Assembly (NCBI RefSeq): GCF_010015445.1
Contig: NC_053126.1
Coordinates: forward strand, 12,706,669-12,770,668
DNA from: Perca fluviatilis
Lineage: Eukaryota > Chordata > Actinopteri > Perciformes > Percidae
DNA: 64,000 bases
Direction: 5' to 3'
Part shown: piece by piece, positions 55,134 through 64,000 of the stretch
Position numbering within the stretch: position 1 is the stretch's first letter
Layout of the letters: each line of letters begins with the position of its first letter
Position numbers and translations under genes: made by a program
Notes under the pieces: model-generated
What the model was told of the DNA's origin: nothing
Seen by the model: only the letters and a program-made list of their open reading frames with translations
Databases searched by the model: none

Positions 55134-57124
55134 ATGTCTAGGTACCACAAAGCAGCGATTGATGGATACTTGGACCTCTTGAAGGAGGCCACGAGGAAGG
55201 ACCTGAACACCGCAGATGAGGACGGCATGACTCCCACCTTACTGGCTGCTTTCCACGGACATGTCGATGCTCTTCAGCTCATATGCAGCAGAGAGTAAGC
55301 ATGATACACTCCTCTCTATCATCTGGGCTTCTTACAGCCTGCACAGATACTGAAACAATATGTGGCCACAGCAAGGTTTATCTCCATGTTTATTATCTTA
55401 GAGCTCTGACGTTTATTGATATGTTTTGATTTTTAACTATTGTTACACTAAGACATATAATTACATACATTTTATTGCAAATTCTACTATTACATGTATA
55501 ATGCTCTAAAACTAAACTAAACTAAGATATACAATAGAACCATAAATAGTGTTCACTGAGCAAAGGTTAACATGTTGACCAGTGAACTTTATGATTGAAA
55601 AATAATGTGTTTCATGCTATTTTTTAGGACTTCATCCGGGGTTTTTTTTTACACGCTGGTGTTCACATGTCTACATTATCATATTATGAGCCAAAACTTC
55701 ATTCCACTCTTTAGACTATTCTCTCCCATGAGCTGAGCCAAATGTTTAATCAGCCAAAGCCATCCTGTAAAACAAAAGAGCCATTTATCTATCCCCACCA
55801 CCCCCACCTCCATCCTTTATTCAACACTACAAAAGACAGGCTCAAATCTAGAACAGCATTCTTACTGAAAAATGAGGTTCAGAAAAGATGTTTGGAGGAT
55901 ATTAAGGTAGTAGGGCGTAAGGCACACCTCACCTACGTGGACACAGTTAACTGAGGCTTTTCCGCTTTGGTCATTGGGATTTATGAGAAGTTGTTTCAGA
56001 AATAAAGCAATCAAGACATTTATGGCTGTGACAGTAAGGCACAGCCATAAGTGGACTTTAAATCTTAATAGTTTACCAATTATGTTCAACTGTATTTGGT
56101 ATTATTTAGTTAGATGTGAGTTTATTTTGTATATGAAAGACTATATGGTCATTCTTAACATACATTTAAAGGAATACTTTGACCTTTGGGAAAATGCGCT
56201 TATTTGCTCTTTTGCTAAGAGTTAGACGAGAAGATTGTCTGGTAAATATGTAGCTGGATCCAGCTGTAACAGTTCAATATTTCATGATTTTGTTAACTCT
56301 TAGAAAGAGCCAGGCTAGCTGTTTCCCACCATGTCCAGTCTTTATACTAAGCTAAGTTAACCGGCTGCTTACTCAGCTTCAGCTTCATATTTATCACATG
56401 AGAGTATCAATCTTCTCATAACTCTCGGTTACAAAGCAAAGTGTATTTTTCTAAATGGCAAACTATCCCTTTAACTAGCAAACTGAGCCATGACTTAACA
56501 GACAAAAACAAACTAAAAGACAGGTTAGCTATTATTTGATTTACCTGGGAAACATAATAATAAAGAGAGACTCACTGTATAGTGCGACAAAAAATGACCA
56601 CATCAAACCACAGTGGGTCTCTCCTATTCGAGTGCCATTCATTTTTGAAAGATTTTCCCCACATTTTCACTTATAGGGTTGAAGAGTCATTTTACTTTTG
56701 GCTATCACAACTTTTCTTTGGGGATTGGTTTCTTCTTAGACTTTTTTTTTGATAAAGTTAATATTATTCTTACACTAGTGCCATATTGTGAAATATTTGG
56801 CTATTACATATTAAGTTGACAAAAACAAGAGTACACAATGAAGAACAGAAGAGGGTGGAGAGCTTCTTGGAACTTATATTAGTGATAAAAAGGCGGTGTT
56901 CTCTGGTAGGGGGCATGAACAAATCTAATAGACATCAAGGAAGAAGCCAAGGCACTATAAATATTATATAAAAAATGCCTTTAAAGCATCTGGCACATTG
57001 TAGATAGAATAAGATAAAAACAACTTCAACGCGATCCTTGATGTCTAAAAACAAGAGTACCTTTACTTTTTACTTTTTTATTCTTCTTTCCTAAACTCTG
57101 TTTTTGTTGTATTTGGGCGTATTG

Positions 57125-57211
<87 letters not shown>

Positions 57212-58543
57212 TTAGGTCTGCATTTTAACACCTTGGGACCACGTTGGAAATTAATATTCACATTTTATCATGTTGTCCCTTGAATTTGTGAGTTTTGTAG
57301 ATTCACAAATAAATCAAATCAAATAAGAAAAATACTATAAAATTTATCTAAAATATCTTTAAGATTTTCTTTCCACAAACCCTTTAAATCAATTCTTTCT
57401 TTTGTGGACAGAGGAGACCCCAACAGGAGTGACATCTGGGGAAACACACCGTTGCACCACGCAGCGGCTAACGGCCACATGCACATCCTCAGCTTTCTGG
57501 TCAACTTCGGTGCTAACCTTTTTGCACTGGACAATGAATACCACACAGCTATGGACGTTGCTGCTTCTCGTGACCGCATGGACTGTGTGCGCTTCCTAGA
57601 CGCTGCCGCCTCACAGCAGACCAACCAAAATCCCAAGAAGGTCGCCAATCTAAAGAAGGAGGCTGTCAAAGAGGCTGAGAAGCGCGTGAAACTCTGTGAG
57701 AAGGTTAAAAAGAAACACCAGAGCAAGATGGATAAAATGCACCGTGGCAATACTGGGTCTGTCTCAGAAGCCAGCATGGCATCAGCACTCTCAGACGGTG
57801 GTACCATGTCCAGCGTCAATGAGCAGTTCTCCAAGCTTATTGCTGCTGATAAATCTGGCTCCCTTACAGCCAGGGTTAAAGGCACACTCCAGAAGAAGCT
57901 CGGGAAGAAAGATAAAGGCACACTGCAGAGATCAGGGGGGGATGGGAATGTTATTTTCCTCAAACAGGAGAGTGGAGCGTCTGAGCAGCCAGGGTTTCTG
58001 GATGTCTTCAATGAGCAAGATGAGAGCATGTTGGACGGAGAAGGAATGGCAGGCTCCGAAGGTTATTATGACGATGACGAACCAGACCAAGTCAAACAGT
58101 CCATCTTCAACCGGCCCGGCCTTGGAGGTCTGATTTTTATGAAGAAGATGGGGGTGGAGTCAGAGGACATCCCCAGCGGGAACAATGAAAGTCTTGGCTA
58201 CCTCGTTCAGAACGAGTTGTTCGAGGCAGAGGAAGACGCCGCTGGTTTCGAGGGGAATGGTGATGCTGATCTGCCCTGGGATCAGGAAGATCTGGGACTG
58301 GATGATGATGAAGATGAGGAAACCTCTCCTTTGGATGCATTCTTGTCTGCCATCTCCTTGCCAGAGTTTGCCCTTGCATTCAGCAGAGAGCACCTAGACC
58401 TGGAGGCACTGATGCTTTGCTCTGATGAAGACCTGAAAGGCATTCGCATCCAGCTGGGACCCAGGAAGAAGATCCTGGAAGCTGTTGCTCACAGAAAGAA
58501 AGCACTGGAGACTCCTGGCATCATGAAGGACAGCTGCTTGTGA
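55134..58543 (+). CDS. anks4b: ANKS4B (Harp) ankyrin-SAM scaffold, complete, two exons, 430 residues
   Basis: Scaffold of the intermicrovillar adhesion complex in gut and kidney brush borders, where it links harmonin (USH1C) and MYO7B. Exons 55134-55294 and 57412-58543 (1293 nt; codon GA|A across the junction). The order is: N-terminus [20 protein letters not shown]; ankyrin repeats over about residues 1-130 ([40 protein letters not shown]); a basic coiled region ([17 protein letters not shown]); a low-complexity acidic middle with the conserved [11 protein letters not shown]; a SAM domain over about 350-418 ([30 protein letters not shown]); and a C-terminal PDZ ligand DSCL. It resembles USH1G (SANS) too, but [18 protein letters not shown] and NPKKV favour ANKS4B (human 417 residues). 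The central region typical of SANS is shorter here. A polyadenylation signal AATAAA is at 58968-58973. Confidence 0.92.
56166..56474. mobile_element. MITE with 'TTAAAGGRATA' ends in the anks4b intron
   Basis: The left end TTAAAGGAATACTTTGACC and the right end CAAACTATCCCTTTAA are inverted with few mismatches. Internal AGTTAGACGAGAAGAT and AGCCAGGCTAGCTGTTTCC are typical of this abundant teleost family. A half copy starts at 14378. Confidence 0.82.
57132..57209. repeat. (AT)n microsatellite, about 39 units
   Basis: Pure AT run, self-complementary, 200 bp upstream of anks4b exon 2. Confidence 0.97.
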
Positions 58544-58967
58544 TCTAAAAACATGAACAGTGATTAAATACATATGTTTGAAGCTTATTAGTCAGTACCT
58601 TTTGTAAATAGAGCCAAAAGTTTGATTTTCTGTATAAAACAAAGATGATTCAGCAAATTATTTCTCAAAATAACAATTCCTACAACCTAAAGTATCAAAC
58701 TTCTTTCCATGGAGATGGAATGACATTGTGCTTTGTTTATACAGTACTATCCATGTTAAAACTAATTTACAAACAGTATGTCAGGACTGTTAGGACCTAC
58801 AATATCAACAATGGCCTCCATAAATCAGGTTGACACAGACAAAACAATTATAACATAAGCAAATCGATTTTAAATCCATAAATGACATAACAGGGTCAGT
58901 GGCTGATTTTGGTTGTGCTCTTTTATGTTTTATATAATTAATTTTTCTGTTGACAAAATAATTGTTG

Positions 58968-58973
58968 AATAAA
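58968..58973 (+). terminator. Candidate polyadenylation signal of anks4b
   Basis: AATAAA in TTGAATAAAAAAAAC, about 425 bases after the stop and just upstream of the GT array at 59003. Confidence 0.6.
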
Positions 58974-59002
58974 AAAAACATGTCTCTAATTTAATATTAT
59001 CT

Positions 59003-59058
<56 letters not shown>

Positions 59059-59103
59059 CGTGTGTGTGTGTGTGCGCGCGTGCATGTTCGTGTGCGTGTG
59101 TTG
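59003..59103. repeat. (GT)n microsatellite with GC-containing variants
   Basis: About 25 GT units, then variants with CGTG and CGCG. Confidence 0.96.
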
Positions 59104-59880
59104 TGTCACATCGTTTTACCTTTTACCTCTTACCTTTCATTTGGGGACAAAATGTTGGTCACCACAAGGTATGGTACAAGTAATTGTGGATAAAGGAGCT
59201 CAACTCACTGCAAGTGAAGAGTCATAAGCAAATAAAGGAAGAACACTAAATTCCCTGCCCATGCAACGCATAAAGACTTGTGCTAACAAAATTTTGATCT
59301 TGTTCTTCTTCTACAAAACCACCACCTGATGACTTGAAACAAGACAAACAACAAATGTGAACACACATTAAACTTAAGGATAAAACGATAATGCATGTTG
59401 ACTGAAATCACAGCCCCCCCCCCTGAAATATTGTACTGTTCCCCCAGGATAGACAGGCTAAATCCAGCCCTGCAAATGTTTGCAAAATCAATTTCATAGG
59501 GTATTTCAGTGTTGTGTTTACAGCTTGTGGCCAAAAATGAATTAATGTCTGATTGCTAATCCATCTTTAAGAAGATTTAGTTTAAATTAGGAAATCATTA
59601 CTAAGGCTAAGTGTGTGTAGGCCTACACATACAAGGACATTTATTTGAAGTTGCTCTCAATGTTGTCCGCATACAGTTCCAAGAAAAATTTACAGCAAGA
59701 TAGAAATACCTTTTAATAAAGTCATTATGTGAAAACATAGGTGTAGGATAGGCCTACATAAAGATACCAGCAACAATAACCAACAACATAATGTCAAGTG
59801 TAAATTGTAAACGATTGAGTAAAATATTTTACAATTATACCTTGACCATAAATAACTTCAACAGAGAAAGAAATACGACT
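59104..59880. other. Spacer upstream of the kelch-like gene
   Basis: AT-rich. No coding exon, RNA gene or clear transposon end was recognised. Confidence 0.55.
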
Positions 59881-59899
59881 ATGAATCACTTTCTGAAAT

Positions 59900-60409
59900 G
59901 AAAAGCGCAGGCGGCGCGGGAGCTTAAAAGCAAAGCCGGAAGTACTCGAAGGCGAAGTCTCTTGAGCTGTGAGTGTCTTCCGGTGAGTCGCTTTAAATGC
60001 TGGTCGTTGCCGTTTGCCGTTTGATGGTGGGGAGAGTGGGCTCGCGTCAAAGTGGTCACGATTATGTCTGTCAGGTAACAGCGTTGTCTCACCTGTGTGC
60101 TCCTGGTGTGTAGCAGTAATACTTCTCAAATGACGGATTCGTTTTACTCGCGATGTAACGGCTCGTCTGCTCTGCTAAGCCTCATTAGTGAGCTAATAGA
60201 CAATCTCAGATCGTCTCTCCGCTTGTTGCTTATCCCCCCGACTTTACAAATATCACTCATCAATTAGAGTTAACTTACTGAGGACTACTACTAATATTCA
60301 AATCGGTGGTTTGTTTTACCTAAAGTGAGAATATGTCGTCAAGGTGTCCTAACTTATCTTGTCCGTTTTGCCTCTACTAACCTCGCAGGCTTACCGAGCA
60401 AAGTGAGAC
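59900..60409 (+). promoter_or_regulatory. Promoter, 5' UTR exon and 5' UTR intron of the kelch-like gene
   Basis: GC-rich stretch GCGCAGGCGGCGCGGGAG (59906) with an ETS-like CCGGAAGTA (59937). A good donor, TTCCG|GTGAGT (after 59982), pairs with the acceptor CTCGCAG|GCTTACC (exon from 60389), which gives a 5' UTR intron of about 406 bp. The start codon at 60410 follows 21 bases into the second exon. Confidence 0.6.
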
Positions 60410-63314
60410 ATGGCTGAAATATTTGCTGTCAACGCCGGTTTGCCCTCGCCGTCCACTATAAACGTCACCTATCCGATCCAGGAGGACGCCAGCGCCGCTG
60501 CTGCTGCCGCCGCCCCTCCATCCTCTCTGAGCAGTGAGGATTACCTATTTGTGGAGCCCCGGCACTCCAACACTGTCCTGCAGGGCCTCAACAGCCTGCG
60601 GCTCAACAACGCCTTCTGTGATGTGACCCTGTGCTGTGGAGGACAGGAGTTCCCCTGCCATCGCATTGTGCTGGCCTCCTTTAGCTCTTACTTCCAGGTA
60701 AACGCAGCTCCCCTCTTAGTCTTGTCAGTGACACACACAAGAAGTGCATCTCACTTTCCTTGAATTGCATCCTCGACTCCTCCACTTGGCTCCCTTCCTC
60801 GCGTCTTAGTCCGTCCCACCGAAGAAGCACAGGAGAGATGCGAGGAGGAAATGTGTTTTTAGAGAGATGAGATGTCCTTTCCTCTAAAGCGTCCTGTCAA
60901 TTTGTCAGCTGTATGGGTGAAGTTGGCAGCCTTTTCAGCTGCACGGCTTCCGGGAAGGCTGCTCTCGTGTATCCTCGCTCATGGCTTCTTTGTGATCCCT
61001 CCTCGATGCTCGCTCCTTGCTCCTCGGGGCAGAAATAAGAGCTTTGAGACGGCCTTCATAAAGGAGGGACAGCTTTCCGGTTCAGCCGAGGATCGAGGAG
61101 CTATCAAATAAGGGATGTGAGATCCTAAGTCCAGATGTTCATTAGCTAGACTGCTATGATTTTATTTTATTTTTTTCTTCTCCTTTCATCTCTTCAGGCA
61201 ATGTTTTCCACTGACCTGATAGAGTCCAAACAGGAGCGTGTTGCCATCAATGGAGTTGAGCCTCAGATGATTGGCATGTTGGTGAGCTACGCTTACACCT
61301 CAGAGGTCTACATTTCTAAAGCAAATGTGCAGGTAAATTATCAGCTCTTATTTTTTTTTTCCTTCCCCACTGCCACCCTTCCTAAAGAGCATTTGTGCTG
61401 AAAACTAATAACATTTGGTCCAGGCCCTGCTGGCAGCTGCCAATCTGCTGGATGTGATGGCTGTTCGAGAGGCCTGTTGTCGTTTCATGGAGCATCAGAT
61501 GGATGAGATGAACTGTGTGGGGATTCACTGCTTTGCTGAGGCCCATTCTTGTAAGGTGCTGGAGAAACGCAGCATGGACTACATTCACGAGAACTTCAGC
61601 AGTGTTTCTCAGCAGGTGAGAGGCTGATGGGGACACACGGCTCACCTGGTCTGGTTGCAAGGCAATCTATAAGCTGGTGGCAGTCAACCAGATACGTTCA
61701 CTTTGTCATTACACTGGTTTCCCTGTTTAGTTATGTAAAATAAACGTCTTGATAGTTGCAACTCACGTGTGGTCTCCCCTCCTTTGTCGAGCCTTGTTTT
61801 TTTTTTAGTTGTGACAAATTGGAGGCTCGTCCAGGATCAAATTTACCATTTTGGTACCTTTTGTGACAAAGGGGATTTGTATGTTGTGTTGGCATTTGGG
61901 GCTTTAGTCAAAATTGCAGACTGCGCCTACTTGTTTAGATGCAAATTTGGGGAGTATCACGCATGAGTTTTAGGCTTTAGGAAATTGTGAGGGGCATTTT
62001 TCACTAATTGTATAGATTAAATGTGTTCATGATTAATAGAGAAAATAATTGATAGTAAATATAATTGAAAAAAACTTTAAAAACCAGGTGTTTGCTGCTT
62101 TGAGAAGATTTGAAAGAGCAAAAATCAATCTATTTTGTCATGGTATGTACAGTATTGTCAAATTGCCCAACCTGACTCCTCAACAAATATGGAAAACTGC
62201 ATTTTGTCAAGTCAGTTTTCTCAAATGAAAATTACAGAAAATCATCGACACTATCAAGTTGATGCAATGCTGCTCGTGCGTGCCACTAGTACCTTGCCAG
62301 GATAATTGGACCTGGCATTGTTGTGGGTTTAATATGTGAAAGGGGCTTAACAAAGATATCTACCTCCCGGACAGCAATCAAAAACGAGACCCACAGATGA
62401 TTAGCTACCATGAATAATTAGTACATCCCACCCTAAGGTTCACTAAACATGTACACCATGACGGTCATCCAAACATCGAAACCTGCATACACACACTTAC
62501 CCTAATATATGATTTGTACATTAAATTTTCAGTCATACCAACATTCAACATAACTGCTGTATTAAATGTCTGTATGTCTACTTATGTGTATTGTTTACTC
62601 TATATGTCACCTTTTTGTTACAAACTATTTTCACAAATGAAAAAAACTACCATAAACAAAATTGTGTCCATTCACAAAACAGATTGAGTAGGTTATCATT
62701 CACATTTTAGTCATGGTTTTATTTATATTTTCCCCACCAGGAGGAGTTCCTGTCTCTGTGTGTGGACAAACTGACAGAAATCATTGCCAGTGATTTTCTC
62801 AATGTGCCTAAAGAGGAGATGGTGTTTGAGGCCGCCATATCGTGGTTGAATAAATGTACGTCTCGCAAACAGAGCTTTGAAAAGGTCAGTTTACACAAGC
62901 TCAGTTACTACTTTTTGCATCCTCATTATAATGCACACACAGTCTCGTAAGTTGTTCTCATCTGTCGGCAAGAAGGCGAATAAGTATATACATGTCAAAT
63001 TATTGCTTTTAAGGGATCGGGGGGGTAAATAACTTTTGACTGAGCCCTGTGACTTTCCAACAATGAAATAATAGCTGGCACATTGACAGTTTCATCAGAT
63101 TTCTCTCTTTCCATTTGTTCCTCAAAGGTCCTTGAACATATCCGGCTGCCTCTCATCAGCCCCTACTACCTCCACGATGTGATCGAGTCTCTGGATGTGG
63201 TGAAGGAGAACCAGGGTTGCCAGAAGCTCATCTCTGAGGCCAAGGACTACCTGCTGCTAAAGGACCGCCGTGGAGAGCTCTACTGCTCCAGATCCAGGCC
63301 ACGCAGGTCCACCG
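60410..63314 (+). CDS. Kelch-like protein (BTB-BACK part), 5' five coding exons, partial
   Basis: Expected to be a substrate adaptor of a CUL3 ubiquitin ligase. Exons: 60410-60697, 61198-61332, 61424-61615, 62741-62884 and 63128-63314, in phase 0 until the last donor (TCCACCG|GTAAAC, phase 1). They give 315 residues so far. The N-terminus MAEIFAVNAGLPSPSTINVT is followed by a 7-Ala run (29-35). The BTB domain starts near residue 68 (NAFCDVTLCCGGQEFPCHRI, VLASFSSYFQAMFSTDLIES) and BACK near 165 (MDEMNCVGIHCFAEAHSCKV, VFEAAISWLNK, IRLPLISPYYL). RSRPRRSTG marks the usual linker just before the kelch repeats, which lie off the right edge. I do not recognise the exact KLHL paralogue: the BTB resembles KLHL12/17/18/20-type proteins equally, and the long Ser/Ala-rich N-terminus is not typical of them. 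Confidence 0.88.
61616..62740 (+). other. Intron 3 of the kelch-like gene
   Basis: A 1125-bp intron, donor CAG|GTGAGAG and acceptor CCCACCAG|GAG. AT-rich in its second half, with nothing else recognised. Confidence 0.85.
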
Positions 63315-64000
63315 GTAAACTCCCTCGCATCGCATGCTTTTTCTTTGAGTAGAGGCTGTATCTAGTGTTTATTTTGCTACACTTTTTTCAATTAGCACTT
63401 TCTAGTTTGAAATCCTTATATCAAGTGATATAAGGATGAGACTCACATTTTGTTCCCTTTTTTTGTATAAAAAGGTACACATTCAAGCATTTTTTTCATT
63501 ATTATTATTATTATTATTATTGATTATACACCTGTTTTTTTTTTTTGCAATACACAAACCACAAGAACACGATTAATCAATTAGTCAATCATCAGAACGT
63601 CAATCGGCAACTTTTGTAATAACCAATTAATCAAAGGCAAAGCAAAAATGCCAAATTCACACGTTTTCTTGGTCTTCTATCATATAAAGCCACTTATCTG
63701 TGGGGTTTGGACCCGTGGTCGGCCAAAACAAGACATTTAAATACGTCAACTTCAGCTTTGAGAAATTGTGAGGGGCATTTTTTTCGTATTTTATGGAACA
63801 AATGATGAATCGACCAAACGGATTAAGCGATAATGCAAATAATATTGTTTGCAGCCCTACACACGACTACGTTGTGTCCTACAGGGGCAAATTAGTTTTA
63901 GATGGAACATCAATCCAAAGGCCAACGTGCCTGGGCTTACTATTCTGTTCCTCTACTCCTGTTGCCATGGCAACAGAGACAGCTGAAGTGATAGTGACAG
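63315..64000 (+). other. Start of intron 5 of the kelch-like gene, with a hAT-like fragment
   Basis: Contains an ATT run (63500-63520) and, at about 63560-63865, a fragment with GATTAATCAATTAGTCAATC and TTGTTTGCAGCCCTACAC, which resembles one end of the 'TAGGGCTGCAAC' MITE family. No further exon before the window ends. Confidence 0.6.

Larger units (their letters stand above)
55295..57411 (+). other. anks4b intron 1
   Basis: A 2117-bp intron with donor GAGA|GTAAGC and acceptor GTGGACAG|AGG. It contains a MITE (56166-56474) and a long AT microsatellite 200 bp before exon 2. Nothing else was recognised. Confidence 0.85.

Noticed and set aside
57319..58029. A 236-residue minus-strand frame
   Set aside because: It is the antisense shadow of anks4b exon 2, which has clear ankyrin and linker sequence on the plus strand.

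Overview
This window is animal nuclear DNA, almost certainly from a percomorph (perch-like) teleost. Every gene is split by GT-AG introns. The proteins match vertebrate families. The gene-free DNA is full of long CA/GT microsatellites, hAT-type MITEs and a tRNA-derived SINE of kinds familiar from teleost genomes. No bacterial, phage, plasmid or CRISPR feature is visible.

Layout. (1) 0.1-2.2 kb, minus strand: four internal exons of cyth3 (cytohesin-3/GRP1, an ARF exchange factor); the gene continues off the left edge and its first exon was not found. (2) 2.2-29.6 kb: 27 kb without a recognisable coding exon, probably mostly cyth3 intron 1 plus upstream DNA, rich in microsatellites and MITEs, with a CpG-richer patch at 20.2-20.6 kb. 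(3) 29.7-30.6 kb, minus: a 66-residue SMIM10-like microprotein in two exons. (4) 32.0-36.8 kb, plus: a complete six-exon rac1-type Rho GTPase, 192 residues. (5) 40.4-42.1 kb, minus: stk19, complete, 254 residues. (6) 43.5-46.1 kb, plus: dxo, complete, 418 residues, head-to-head with stk19. (7) 48.4-53.1 kb, minus: slc25a17 (PMP34 peroxisomal carrier), nine exons, 315 residues. (8) 55.1-58.5 kb, plus: anks4b, two exons, 430 residues. (9) 60.4-63.3 kb, plus: first five coding exons of a kelch-like (BTB-BACK) gene that continues off the right edge.

How they relate. The genes do not form one pathway. The block joins pieces found apart in human: cyth3 with rac1 (7p22), stk19 with dxo (MHC class III), slc25a17 (22q13) and anks4b (16p12). 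Cytohesin-3 and Rac both act in phosphoinositide-linked membrane and actin control. stk19 and dxo look as if they share a bidirectional promoter.

The most interesting observations are these: rac1 intron 3 is exactly 63 codons long and has no stop, at the same protein position where mammalian RAC1b carries its insertion; the easily missed SMIM10-like microprotein has a six-codon last exon; there is a perfect 29-bp-arm hairpin at 19 kb; and several MITEs keep 8-bp target-site duplications. I found no convincing new biological system. Exon boundaries were read by eye from splice signals and family similarity.
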